From CAYLXX01 sp964484325 (GTDB taxonomy: Bacteria; Patescibacteriota; Microgenomatia; UBA1406; GWC2-37-13): a stretch of 31,398 bases of DNA. The DNA is taken from assembly GCA_964484325.1 (NCBI GenBank), contig CAZAEE010000013.1, positions 1 through 31,398 on the forward strand, written 5' to 3'. Below are positions 16,809-25,670 of the stretch, piece after piece (positions within the stretch are counted from its first letter, which is position 1; each line of letters begins with the position of its first letter). A model generated the notes under the pieces. It did no database searches, had not been told where the DNA came from, and saw nothing but the letters and a program-made list of their open reading frames with translations. The position numbers were made by a program, and so were the translations under genes.

Positions 16809-17079
16809 GTATAAAACAAAGTCAACTCGGTATAGAGCCAAGTTAAAAAAACACGCTCTACCAAAAAAAGCTATCATCCGTTCTTCATACGAACTGAGCC
16901 AAAATGAAATAGATGCTATCAAAAATCAATTTCCCCAGATTGGTACGTTACCATTGGAAACAGTGGTCGATCCGTTACTTATTGCCGGGATAGTCCTTCT
17001 TATTGGTACTCAAAGAATTGATTTATCGTTAGCTCAGGGATTATATAATTTAAAACACTATCTGTATGAGCACAGTTGA
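16798..17079 (+). CDS. atpH: ATP synthase delta subunit, C-terminal half only
   Basis: Ninety-three residues match the C-terminal half of delta/OSCP: IIRSSYELSQNEIDAIK, VVDPLLIAGIVLLIG and QRIDLSLAQGLYNLKHYL align with the end of E. coli delta (177 residues), which binds the b stalk. The N-terminal six-helix domain that caps the alpha subunits is missing, replaced by about 25 basic residues (MKIKYKTKSTRYRAKLKKH). It lies at the standard delta place between atpF and atpA, overlapping both (11 and 14 bases). This could be a lineage-wide short form; I see no sign of a broken longer gene. Confidence 0.82.
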   Translation: MKIKYKTKSTRYRAKLKKHALPKKAIIRSSYELSQNEIDAIKNQFPQIGTLPLETVVDPLLIAGIVLLIGTQRIDLSLAQGLYNLKHYLYEHS

Positions 17080-18571
17080 TCAACACGTTAAAGATATCGA
17101 AGAAAGAGTATCTGCCTACTCACCTCAAGTGAAACAGGAAGAGATTGGTACTGTGATTCAAGTCCGAGACGGTGTGTTAACACTAACTGGGCTTGATACC
17201 GTTGCCTATTCTGAGCTGATTGAGTTTCATGATGGTACCCAAGCTATGGTGATTGATCTTTTGCCAGATGAAGTAGGTGCAATTGTGCTTGGAGATTATC
17301 TTCACATTAAAGCAGGAGATACCGCAGTGGCCACAGGACGCACCTTGTCTATTCCGGTATCTGATAAAGTACTCGGTCGTGTGGTTGATCCGTTAGGGCA
17401 ACCTCTTGATGGCAAATCAGCTCTCCCAAAAACAGCCTATCAACCAGTTGAAAAAGTCGCTCCTGGAGTCATTTACAGAAAAGCGGTCAATGTACCCCTC
17501 CATACAGGCATAAAAGCCATTGATGCGTTGATACCAATAGGCCGTGGACAGCGTGAACTGATTATCGGCGACAGAAGTACTGGCAAAACAACTATTGCCA
17601 TAGACTCTATTATTAGTCAAAAAGAAACAGGGGTAATTTGTGTATACTGCGCTATCGGCCAAAAAAACTCTAAGGTGGCAGTCACCGTCGATCTTCTTGC
17701 CAAACAAAAAGCACTTGACTACACAGTGGTTGTAAGCGCGTCGGCCTCAGAACACGCTTCACTCCAGTATCTTGCGCCTTACAGTGCCTGTGCCATTGCC
17801 GAGTATTTCATGGCCAAAGGCAAGGATGTTCTTATAATTTATGATGATCTAACTAAGCATGCCTGGGCATACCGACAAGTATCTCTTGTCCTTCGCCGGC
17901 CGGCCGGCCGTGAGGCCTATCCCGGAGACGTTTTTTATCTTCACTCACGGCTTCTTGAGCGAGCGTGCCGTCTTGATGAAAAGTACGGCGGCGGTTCAAT
18001 TACGGCGCTGCCGATCATCGAAACGCTTGAGAACGACCTGTCAGCTTATATTCCAACAAATGTGATTTCCATAACAGACGGTCAGCTGTTTCTTGAAGCA
18101 GATCTGTTTAATGCCGGTATGAGACCGGCGATCAATGTCGGTTCTTCTGTTTCTCGTGTCGGTGGTTCGGCACAGGTAAAAGCGATGAAGCAAGTGGCCG
18201 GCAAACTGAAGCTTGACCTGGCACAGTATCGCGATATGGCGGCTTTTTCGCAGTTTGAGTCTGATCTTGACGAGGAGACAAAACAATTCCTTCACCGAGG
18301 CGCCCGCATTACTCAAATTTTAAAACAGAAAAAAAACTCTCCGTATGATCTGGCAAGCCAGGTGGCAATCATCTGGGTCGCCACCAAAGGATTTTTGGAT
18401 GAGTTTGCAGTCTCCCAGATCGAGGATTTTGAGTCTATATTTATGACGGCATTATCAACTCATAAGAAAAAGTGGCTCGATAAGGTCAATAAACAAAAAG
18501 TTTTGGAAGAAAAAGATGAGAAAGAGTTGGAAACCTTTGTAAAGGAACGCATTAGTGCTTATAAGAAATAA
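17066..18571 (+). CDS. atpA: ATP synthase subunit alpha
   Basis: The 501-residue non-catalytic F1 subunit. Its P-loop is GDRSTGKT at 168-175, where most alphas have GDRQTGKT. The SSVSRVGGSAQ segment carries the arginine finger that reaches into the catalytic beta site. The N-terminal helix (DQHVKDIEERVSAY), which in other enzymes docks the delta N-terminal domain, is still present although delta here lacks that domain. It overlaps atpH by 14 bases and atpG starts five bases after its stop. Confidence 0.97.
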   Translation: MSTVDQHVKDIEERVSAYSPQVKQEEIGTVIQVRDGVLTLTGLDTVAYSELIEFHDGTQAMVIDLLPDEVGAIVLGDYLHIKAGDTAVATGRTLSIPVSDKVLGRVVDPLGQPLDGKSALPKTAYQPVEKVAPGVIYRKAVNVPLHTGIKAIDALIPIGRGQRELIIGDRSTGKTTIAIDSIISQKETGVICVYCAIGQKNSKVAVTVDLLAKQKALDYTVVVSASASEHASLQYLAPYSACAIAEYFMAKGKDVLIIYDDLTKHAWAYRQVSLVLRRPAGREAYPGDVFYLHSRLLERACRLDEKYGGGSITALPIIETLENDLSAYIPTNVISITDGQLFLEADLFNAGMRPAINVGSSVSRVGGSAQVKAMKQVAGKLKLDLAQYRDMAAFSQFESDLDEETKQFLHRGARITQILKQKKNSPYDLASQVAIIWVATKGFLDEFAVSQIEDFESIFMTALSTHKKKWLDKVNKQKVLEEKDEKELETFVKERISAYKK

Positions 18572-18576
18572 ATCGT

Positions 18577-19428
18577 ATGAATTTACGCCAGGTTCGAAAA
18601 AAAGTCAAATCAGTTGGTAACGTGAAGAAAATCACCAAAGCCATGCAACTTGTCTCAGCGGTAAAGATGAAGAAAGCTCAAGCAGCAGCCATCGAAGCCA
18701 GACCGTACCGCAGTAAGGTAGAATCAATTTTATACCGGGTGATGGCAGGAACCGACACGGCAACAAATCCGTTTTTTGTCGAAGCTTCAACTGAAGTAAG
18801 AGACCTTGTGATACTGGTAACCGGCAACAAAGGTCTCTGTGGTGCTTTTAATATGAACGTTTTACGTCTCGCTGCCAAGTCGTTTGACACTAGTAAGGTA
18901 GACTATCTTGTGGTTGGGAAAAAAGGCGCAACATTCATCAATATGATAGGAGGCACAATAATCGCCGACTTTACCTCAAATACTCCCTCAGTTGAAAGTA
19001 CCGCAGTTTTTGAACTGGCAGCTGAAAAGTATTTCAAAAAAGAGTATCGTCACGTCTGGCTCGTGTATAACACGTTTATCTCAACTCTGAGAAACGAAGC
19101 TGTGAAAGAGCAGCTTCTGCCGATATCAATCACGCCTCGCCAAAATGAGGCAGAAGCGAAAACGACAGAGTATCTTATCGAACCTAACAAAGATGAACTG
19201 TTTCAGCAGCTGGTGGTAACGTATCTTGAGGAGAAAATCCGCGGCGCCATCCAAAACAGTGAAGCTGCTGAGCATTCTTCGCGTATGATTGCGATGAAAA
19301 ACGCGACCGATAATGCAAGCGACGTGATTTATACTTTAACTCTTGTCGGTAACAAACTCAGGCAGCAAAAAATTACTTATGAGTTACTGGATATGGTTAC
19401 TGCCAAAGAATCAGTCGAAAGTGATTAA
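18577..19428 (+). CDS. atpG: ATP synthase subunit gamma
   Basis: The 283-residue rotor shaft of F1. The N-terminal helix (KSVGNVKKITKAMQLVSAVKMKKAQ, given in part) and the C-terminal helix (MKNATDNASDVIYTLTLVGN, KLRQQKITYELLDMV) are the conserved coiled coil, and VTGNKGLCGAFN (about 80-91) is typical of the middle domain. Length is normal. It lies between atpA and atpD in standard order; the 20-base gap to atpD is AT-rich and can fold. Confidence 0.96.
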   Translation: MNLRQVRKKVKSVGNVKKITKAMQLVSAVKMKKAQAAAIEARPYRSKVESILYRVMAGTDTATNPFFVEASTEVRDLVILVTGNKGLCGAFNMNVLRLAAKSFDTSKVDYLVVGKKGATFINMIGGTIIADFTSNTPSVESTAVFELAAEKYFKKEYRHVWLVYNTFISTLRNEAVKEQLLPISITPRQNEAEAKTTEYLIEPNKDELFQQLVVTYLEEKIRGAIQNSEAAEHSSRMIAMKNATDNASDVIYTLTLVGNKLRQQKITYELLDMVTAKESVESD

Positions 19429-19442
19429 TTATTGTTAATTAA
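19425..19442 (+). other. AT-only inverted repeat between atpG and atpD
   Basis: TTAATTA and TAATTAA flank a TTGT loop, spanning the atpG stop and ending six bases before the atpD ATG, followed by a run of A. The helix is weak. It could mark an RNase cleavage site or be chance in an AT-rich gap. Confidence 0.35.
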
Positions 19443-19448
19443 AAAAAT

Positions 19449-20819
19449 ATGAACGAAGGAAAAATTGTGGCGATACGAGGAGTCGTTGTTGACTGCGAGT
19501 TTGACGCGAAAAAAACACCCGAGATTTATCATGCCTTATCAGTTCAGCTGAATAAAGAGACAGTCACTCTTGAAGTGGAGGCGATCCTTGATGAAGGTAT
19601 TGTCCGAGCTGTAGTCATGGGACCAGTCGAAGGTCTCAGACGCGGTATGAAAGTCATCGATACTGGTAAAACAATCGAAGTTCCGGTGGGACAGGAAGGT
19701 TTGGGGAGAATTTTTAATGTTTTAGGAGAAACAATTGATGAGCGGGGACCAGTGAAAACAAAAAAAATGGCCTCAATTCACAGACAAGCACCAACTCTTC
19801 AGGAGCAGTCAGTTGAGCAAAAAGTCTTTGAGACTGGACTCAAGGTTATTGATCTGGTGGCACCGTTTATCAAAGGGGGGAAAGTGGCTATTTTCGGCGG
19901 CGCCGGTGTCGGAAAAACAGTGGTCATACAGGAGATGATTCATAACGTTGCCAAGCAACACTCTGGAGTTTCGGTCTTTACCGGAGTTGGGGAACGATCC
20001 CGTGAAGGCAACGACTTATACAATGAAATGAAGGAAACAAAAGTGCTTGATAAAACAACGCTTGTTTTTGGGCAGATGAATGAGCCACCGGGTAACCGTT
20101 TGCGTGTTGCGTTAACCGGCGTCACTATGGCTGAGTACTTCCGAGATGAAAAAGGGATGGATGTGTTACTTTTTATTGATAATATCTTCCGTTTTGCCCA
20201 GGCAGGCTCAGAGATTTCCGCACTTTTAGGTCGTATTCCCTCAGCCGTCGGGTACCAGCCAACGTTATCGTCTGAAATGAGCGCATTACAGGAGCGTATT
20301 ACCTCAACTCATAAAGGTTCAATCACCTCAATACAAGCTGTGTATGTACCAGCAGACGACTACACGGATCCAGCTCCAGTTGCAACCTTCACCCATCTTG
20401 ATGCCTCAATTACTCTTGAGCGCTCAATTGCTGAACAAGGTCTTTTTCCGGCAGTTGATCCTTTAACATCAAGTTCTCAGGCATTAACACCTGAGATTGT
20501 TGGAGAAAAACATTATCAGGTAGCTCGCGCTGTATTGAAAACACTCCAGCGATACAAAGACCTTCAAGACATCATCGCCATCTTAGGTATGGAAGAGTTA
20601 TCTGAAGAAGATAAACAGACAGTCTCCCGGGCTCGCAAAATCCAGCGCTTTCTGTCTCAGCCGATGTTTGTTGCAGAGCAGTTCACTGGTCGTCAGGGTA
20701 AATATGTCCCAATCGATGAAACAGTCCGGGGATTTGACGAGATTCTGCAGGGGAAACACGACGACAAACCAGAGTCAGCCTTTTACATGGTTGGACCGAT
20801 TGAGGAAGTCAAAAAATAA
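19449..20819 (+). CDS. atpD: ATP synthase subunit beta (catalytic)
   Basis: The 456-residue catalytic F1 subunit. P-loop GGAGVGKT is at 150-157, the catalytic Glu lies in GVGERSREGNDLY, and FIDNIFRF is the Walker B strand. The lever motif appears as EELSEED at 382-388 (DELSEED in E. coli). No Shine-Dalgarno is visible before the ATG. atpC begins three bases after the stop. Confidence 0.97.
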   Translation: MNEGKIVAIRGVVVDCEFDAKKTPEIYHALSVQLNKETVTLEVEAILDEGIVRAVVMGPVEGLRRGMKVIDTGKTIEVPVGQEGLGRIFNVLGETIDERGPVKTKKMASIHRQAPTLQEQSVEQKVFETGLKVIDLVAPFIKGGKVAIFGGAGVGKTVVIQEMIHNVAKQHSGVSVFTGVGERSREGNDLYNEMKETKVLDKTTLVFGQMNEPPGNRLRVALTGVTMAEYFRDEKGMDVLLFIDNIFRFAQAGSEISALLGRIPSAVGYQPTLSSEMSALQERITSTHKGSITSIQAVYVPADDYTDPAPVATFTHLDASITLERSIAEQGLFPAVDPLTSSSQALTPEIVGEKHYQVARAVLKTLQRYKDLQDIIAILGMEELSEEDKQTVSRARKIQRFLSQPMFVAEQFTGRQGKYVPIDETVRGFDEILQGKHDDKPESAFYMVGPIEEVKK

Positions 20820-20822
20820 CCT

Positions 20823-21233
20823 ATGACATTACATCTGAAAATTATCACTCCCCGCTCGGTTGTGGTTGATGAACCGGTCGATGAGGTAATTGCACCAGCA
20901 GCAGACGGCGAAATTGCAATTTTACCCAAACATACTCACCTTCTCACCCTTTTAAAAGAGGGGATTATTACGTATAAAACAGGCGGAAAAGCTGATGATT
21001 TGGCTATCGGGGGAGGGTATCTGGAAACTGAGGGAAAAACCGTCACCATTCTCGTTTCAAGAGCGTATAAACAGCATGAACTCGATGAAGAAGCTATCCA
21101 AAAAGCGGTGGCTGAGGCAAAACGGGTACTATCAGAATCCAAGGATGAAAAGGAGCGAATTGAAGCAAACACCATTTTACGACGTTCAGTGGTGGACATG
21201 AAACTGATTAAAAAACGTCATCATGCACGATAA
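20823..21233 (+). CDS. atpC: ATP synthase subunit epsilon
   Basis: The 136-residue central-stalk subunit has the N-terminal beta barrel (LHLKIITPRSVVVDEPVDEVIAP, in part; DGEIAILPKHTHLLTLL) and a C-terminal helical pair (DEEAIQKAVAEAKRVLSES) that can inhibit ATP hydrolysis in other species. Length is normal. It is the last canonical atp gene; the next gene follows after six bases and may share the transcript. Confidence 0.95.
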   Translation: MTLHLKIITPRSVVVDEPVDEVIAPAADGEIAILPKHTHLLTLLKEGIITYKTGGKADDLAIGGGYLETEGKTVTILVSRAYKQHELDEEAIQKAVAEAKRVLSESKDEKERIEANTILRRSVVDMKLIKKRHHAR

Positions 21234-21239
21234 TAAACT

Positions 21240-21698
21240 ATGATAAAAATCATTGCCATATTGATTATTCTTGTTTCAGGAGTAAGTATCGGACTCACGA
21301 AGTTGTCAAAAATGCTGCCTCAACAGCACGAATTTGTCTCAGGAAAAGTGCCTGATCCGAAGCCAAACGGCGATTATAAAGGAAAAGCTATAGTCACTGG
21401 TCCCTGGCAAGGGAAAACATTTGATGCTTCAAAGTCAGCTGGTATAAACCTGATTAAGTCAAAAGGTAGCGTGACAAAACAGTTTCCGTTTAAAACCTCA
21501 GTTGATACCGGCTTAAAAGATCAGAATGTCAAAGTTTTACGGCTTGATTATAACCTTGACGCAAACCCTTTCTGGCTGAAGCCAGTCGAAGATGAGCTTG
21601 TACAAACAGGTAAAAACCAATATCTTGGTAAATTAAACTATCGCTTAATCCCTAACCATCCCTTCACATTTGGTTTTTTTACTCTTGAAAAGAAGTGA
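21240..21698 (+). CDS. Conserved membrane-anchored protein of unknown function, 152 aa
   Basis: One N-terminal hydrophobic segment (about 3-20; IIAILIILVSGVSIGL) precedes a soluble domain facing outward. That domain has PWQGKTFDASKSAGIN, FPFKTSVDTGLKDQNVKVLRLDYN and LNYRLIPNHPFTFGFFTLEK. I believe similar short proteins exist elsewhere as uncharacterised families, perhaps a lipocalin-like beta fold, but I cannot name one. It begins six bases after atpC and ends tail to tail with the next gene, with no base between the two stops. Confidence 0.7.
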   Translation: MIKIIAILIILVSGVSIGLTKLSKMLPQQHEFVSGKVPDPKPNGDYKGKAIVTGPWQGKTFDASKSAGINLIKSKGSVTKQFPFKTSVDTGLKDQNVKVLRLDYNLDANPFWLKPVEDELVQTGKNQYLGKLNYRLIPNHPFTFGFFTLEKK

Positions 21699-21857
21699 TT
21701 ACAACGGTTTGAATAATAAAAGAAGCAAGCCAATTACTGTAAAAAAGACAACTGCAATAACCACAACTACTACTTGATATGACTTAAGAAACAGTTTCGC
21801 AAGCGAGTTAAATAGTTCTTTCAGCCTGTCCAGTGGATCAATTTCAGCTGATGGCAT
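21699..21857 (-). CDS. Small single-pass membrane protein, 52 aa
   Basis: The frame encodes MPSAEIDPLDRLKELFNSLA, an amphipathic stretch, then one membrane helix (about 27-49; a run of five Val followed by IAVVFFTVIG and five Leu) and a short KPL tail. Support comes from a clean extended -10 (TG-A-TACAAT) ending five bases before the ATG. It also fits exactly between the neighbouring stop and the divergent topA promoter. No family recognised; it may be an N-in, C-out regulator or scaffold peptide. Confidence 0.65.
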   Translation of the reverse strand: MPSAEIDPLDRLKELFNSLAKLFLKSYQVVVVVIAVVFFTVIGLLLLLFKPL

Positions 21858-21862
21858 GCTTC

Positions 21863-21871
21863 ATTGTATCA
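21863..21871 (-). promoter_or_regulatory. Extended -10 for the 52-aa membrane protein
   Basis: Minus strand TG-A-TACAAT, five bases before the ATG at 21857. It faces the topA promoter within a 35-base divergent region, so the two polymerase sites must overlap. Confidence 0.6.
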
Positions 21872-21878
21872 TTACAGA

Positions 21879-21887
21879 TGATATAAT
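21879..21887 (+). promoter_or_regulatory. Extended -10 of topA, leaderless type
   Basis: TG-A-TATAAT ends five bases (ACGAT) before the topA ATG at 21893. No convincing -35 is visible at 17 bases. Confidence 0.68.
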
Positions 21888-21892
21888 ACGAT

Positions 21893-23992
21893 ATGTCGTT
21901 AATCATTGTTGAGTCTCCGACTAAGGCACGGACGTTTAACAGAATCCTCAAAGACAAGGGGCAGTATTTTGTCTTTGCTACGATGGGTCATATCAGAGAT
22001 TTACCCGCCAAAACTATCGCTGTCGATTATGAGCATAAGTTTAAACCTGAGTATGAAATCATCAAGTCTAAACAGAAAATAGTCAACCAGCTGAAAAAAC
22101 TGGCCACCGAAAACAAAGACATCATCTTTGCCACCGATCCTGACCGCGAAGGCGAGTCGATTTCGTATCACGCAGCTTATATCCTCGGATTTATTAAAGA
22201 AAACTGGCCGAACATTGACTATAAACATGATCCTGTGAAACGAATTGTCTTTCACGAAATCACCAAACATGCTTTGGAGGAGGCGTTACAAAATCCTCAG
22301 GAACTTCGTATTGATCTGGTAAAAGCACAGCAGGCCAGACGGTTGCTTGACCGGATTGTCGGCTATGAACTTTCTCCGCTTCTTTGGAAAACCATGGGAA
22401 AACACTGGCTTTCGGCAGGACGCGTCCAGACTGTGGCCCTTCGCCTTGTGGTTGAACGGGAAAAAGAGATTCGGGCATTTAAACAGGAAGAGTACTTCCA
22501 GATTTACGGACAGTTTGAAATGCCGGATAAAATCACCCTTCGCGCCAAGCTCGTCAGAAAAAACGATGTTGCTTACGAGCAAAAACAAACAATTAACCTC
22601 TTTGCTAATGAATACACCTTTACCAATACAACTATCAAAAAAGACAATAAAGAGGCTCTGGAGAAAGATCTGGAAGGAGACATATACACCATTGCCAGTA
22701 TCAAAGAAGATATTCAGCCACGCTATCCGCCGCCGCCTTTTACGACGTCTCTTCTTCAGCAGGAGGGATTTCAGAGATTTAGCTTCACTTCAAAAATGAC
22801 TATGAAGCTGGCGCAGGACTTGTATGAGCGAGGCATGATTACCTATCACCGTACGGATTCATTTAACCTGTCTACCCAGTTTGTTTTTAAAGCCAAAGAC
22901 TATATCGAAAAAACGTATGGAAAAGAATATGCTTTGGAGAAACCGCGTGGCTTCAAGACCCGTTCAAAAATGGCTCAGGAGGCACACGAGGCGATTCGTC
23001 CTACTTATTTAGATCGGCCGTTTGAGTCATCTTCTAAAAAAGAGTCAGGTCTCACCCAAAACCACAAACGGCTCTACAAACTTATCTTTGACCGAGCGTT
23101 AGCAACCCAGATGAAAGAAGCTTCAATTAAGCATATTGCAATCACCATAGCCGGCCAAAAAGGGTATATCTTCGAAGCTGAACTGCAAAAGATTATGTTT
23201 GACGGCTTTTTAAAAGTACTGAATCCTGACTTTGTTGCCAAAAATCTGACTGTAGCCAAGTTTAAAGAAAAAGATGCCGCTTCACTAAAAGCGCTTGAAG
23301 TTCAGGAGGTAATGACTCAACCGCCTCCTCGGTATCATGAGGCGTCTCTTATCAAAACCCTTGAGGAAAAAGGCATTGGCCGTCCCTCAACATATGCACC
23401 AATTATTTCGTTGATTCAGGATAAAAACTACGTTGAAAAACAATTTCGAGTGTTTACCCCAACTAAGCTTGGCGAAGCAATCTCTGACTACTTGTCAGTC
23501 GCGTTCCCGACTCTTTTTAACCTCGACTTTACAGCCAAGATGGAGGATGAACTTGATGCCGTCGCCGGAGGTACGGAAAACTTTATCGATCTACTCTCCC
23601 AGTTTAATCAGCCCTTTCAGAAGGAGTTACAGATTAAAAAGAAAGATAAGCAAGTAATTGATGTTGAAGAAACTATTGATGAGGCGTGCCCGAAGGACGG
23701 TGGTAAACTGACCATTCGTTTCTCCAAATTCGGTAAGTTTTATGCCTGTAGTAACTATCCCAAGTGTAAATTCACCAAACCTTTTTTATACTTTGTAAAA
23801 AATTACTATTGCCCAGAGGATGCGGGGAGACTGGTTACCCGATTCACAAAAACGCGTAAAAAATTCTATGGCTGTGAAAACTATCCAACGTGTAAGTATT
23901 CCACCTGGGCGCTCAACAAAGCCGTGAAAAAGCCCGAGTTGTCAACTACCGAAATTATTAAAGATATTCAACCTCAATCTGCTGATGGCTAA
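21893..23992 (+). CDS. topA: DNA topoisomerase I
   Basis: The 699-residue type IA topoisomerase relaxes negative supercoils. The Toprim domain has Glu7 (IVESPTKA) and DPDREGE at 82-88. The active tyrosine is Tyr318 in GMITYHRTDS, and EEKGIGRPSTYA (491-502) is typical. Two C-terminal zinc-ribbon-like repeats (about 599-626 and 640-668) each have CP(K/E)D...CxNYPxC, that is three Cys with Asp where the second Cys normally stands. The stop lies inside pyrG (eight-base overlap). Confidence 0.96.
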   Translation: MSLIIVESPTKARTFNRILKDKGQYFVFATMGHIRDLPAKTIAVDYEHKFKPEYEIIKSKQKIVNQLKKLATENKDIIFATDPDREGESISYHAAYILGFIKENWPNIDYKHDPVKRIVFHEITKHALEEALQNPQELRIDLVKAQQARRLLDRIVGYELSPLLWKTMGKHWLSAGRVQTVALRLVVEREKEIRAFKQEEYFQIYGQFEMPDKITLRAKLVRKNDVAYEQKQTINLFANEYTFTNTTIKKDNKEALEKDLEGDIYTIASIKEDIQPRYPPPPFTTSLLQQEGFQRFSFTSKMTMKLAQDLYERGMITYHRTDSFNLSTQFVFKAKDYIEKTYGKEYALEKPRGFKTRSKMAQEAHEAIRPTYLDRPFESSSKKESGLTQNHKRLYKLIFDRALATQMKEASIKHIAITIAGQKGYIFEAELQKIMFDGFLKVLNPDFVAKNLTVAKFKEKDAASLKALEVQEVMTQPPPRYHEASLIKTLEEKGIGRPSTYAPIISLIQDKNYVEKQFRVFTPTKLGEAISDYLSVAFPTLFNLDFTAKMEDELDAVAGGTENFIDLLSQFNQPFQKELQIKKKDKQVIDVEETIDEACPKDGGKLTIRFSKFGKFYACSNYPKCKFTKPFLYFVKNYYCPEDAGRLVTRFTKTRKKFYGCENYPTCKYSTWALNKAVKKPELSTTEIIKDIQPQSADG

Positions 23993-25646
23993 GCTAAAAT
24001 ATATCTTTGTATCAGGCGGCGTCATTTCCGGTATCGGAAAAGGTATTACTGCCGCATCAATTGCCCTTTTGCTTAAGTCCGCCGGTTACAAAATCTCGCC
24101 TCTTAAATTTGAAAACTACTTAAACATTGATGCCGGTACCATTAACCCCATTGAGCATGGCGATCCGTTTTTATGCGAAGACGGTACAGAAACTGACATG
24201 GATGTCGGTACCTACGAAAAATTTCTTGACGAGGACATGATGAAGGATAACTTTGTCACTATGGGTAAAATCTATAAAACAGTCATTGACCGGGAACGCC
24301 GGTTTGAGTACAATGGTGAGGATGTTGAAGCAATCCCCCATATCACCAACGAAATTATCACTCGGATTAATACCCTGGCGCACAAGAAAAAAGCACAGAT
24401 AGTCATAATTGAACTGGGAGGAACGGCTGGGGAGTACCAAAATGTTTTTTACTATGAAGCGTCGCGCATGTTGACACTGAGAAACCCGGAAGATGTTGTT
24501 CATATTCATGTCAGCTATGTTCCAACACCCGCCCATCTTGGAGAACCGAAGACAAAACCGACACAGCTTTCAGTCCGCACGCTCAACACGATGGGGATTC
24601 AGCCTGATTTCATAATCACCCGCTCAGAGAAGTATCTTGATCAACGTCGTCGTGAACGCTTTGCTTTGTTTTGTAATACCCATGCCGATAATATCATCTC
24701 TAACCCAGATGTCGAATCAGTCTATGAAATCCCTCTTATTTTAAACAAACAAGGTTTGGTCGAGAAAATACTAAAAAAACTCTCGCTGCCTCAGAAAAAG
24801 CCAGATCTTACCCGTGTGGAGAAGTTAATTCATAATGTGAAAAAAAGTCGCCAGGGACAAACAGTCAATGTTGCCATCGTTGGCAAATACTTTGGTACCG
24901 GCGAGTACCAACTCAAAGACTCGTATGCTGCTTTGTTTGACGCGATTGATCACGCCAGCTGGCAGTTGGGGATACATGTACAAACTCACTGGATCGATGC
25001 CGAAAAAATCGAGAAAGAAGGCACAACGTCCATCGGTAAACCTGATGGACTAATCGTACCGATCGGTTGGGGAGAACGGGGTGCTGAAGGTATGATTACC
25101 GCCGCCGGTTATGCCAGAAAACACCATATCCCCTATCTTGGTCTCTGTTATGGCATGCAGCTGTCGGTTGTTGCTTTTGCCCGAGATATCCTCGGGTTCA
25201 AAGACGCCAACTCGACTGAAAATAACCCCAAAAGTAAACATCAGGTGATTCATTTTATTCCGTCTCAGGCGGAAGTTATCAAGCGGCGCGCGTATGGCGG
25301 AACGATGCGGCTCGGTGGTTGGGAAGCAGTAGTCCAAAAGGGCAGTCTGGCTGACAATATTTACACAAAGTATAAAGGGTATATTGATCCTGCGAAACGG
25401 CTCTCATCTGAACGTCACCGCCATAGATACGAGTTTAACGACGAATATGTAAAAGATTTTGAAAAAAAGGGCCTTTATGTGACTGCTCGCTCAGTCGTCG
25501 AAAACCTCGGCGAAATAGTTGAGCTTGATAAGAAGCTGCACCCATTTTATATCGGCACCCAAGGCCATCCTGAGTATAAAAGCCGGCCGTTTAAACCTCA
25601 CCCCATGTTTCTGGCATTCCTCAAAGCTTGTAAAGAGAAGGCATAA
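23985..25646 (+). CDS. pyrG: CTP synthase
   Basis: The 553-residue enzyme aminates UTP to CTP with glutamine and ATP. The N-terminal synthase domain starts KYIFVSGGVISGIGKG (5-20) and contains NIDAGTINPIEHG (47-59). The C-terminal class I glutaminase has the triad Cys388 (GLCYGMQ), His528 and Glu530 (GTQGHPEY). The ATG is inside the last codons of topA, so it is coupled to topA and has no promoter or Shine-Dalgarno of its own. Confidence 0.97.
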   Translation: MAKLKYIFVSGGVISGIGKGITAASIALLLKSAGYKISPLKFENYLNIDAGTINPIEHGDPFLCEDGTETDMDVGTYEKFLDEDMMKDNFVTMGKIYKTVIDRERRFEYNGEDVEAIPHITNEIITRINTLAHKKKAQIVIIELGGTAGEYQNVFYYEASRMLTLRNPEDVVHIHVSYVPTPAHLGEPKTKPTQLSVRTLNTMGIQPDFIITRSEKYLDQRRRERFALFCNTHADNIISNPDVESVYEIPLILNKQGLVEKILKKLSLPQKKPDLTRVEKLIHNVKKSRQGQTVNVAIVGKYFGTGEYQLKDSYAALFDAIDHASWQLGIHVQTHWIDAEKIEKEGTTSIGKPDGLIVPIGWGERGAEGMITAAGYARKHHIPYLGLCYGMQLSVVAFARDILGFKDANSTENNPKSKHQVIHFIPSQAEVIKRRAYGGTMRLGGWEAVVQKGSLADNIYTKYKGYIDPAKRLSSERHRHRYEFNDEYVKDFEKKGLYVTARSVVENLGEIVELDKKLHPFYIGTQGHPEYKSRPFKPHPMFLAFLKACKEKA

Positions 25647-25656
25647 ATGGTACAAT
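25628..25656 (+). promoter_or_regulatory. Promoter of rplS
   Basis: TTGTAA (25628-25633), a 17-base spacer and an extended -10, TG-G-TACAAT (25648-25656), placed over the pyrG stop. The expected start near 25663 leaves a leader of about eight bases with no Shine-Dalgarno. Confidence 0.62.
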
Positions 25657-25670
25657 AATCTCTTATATCT

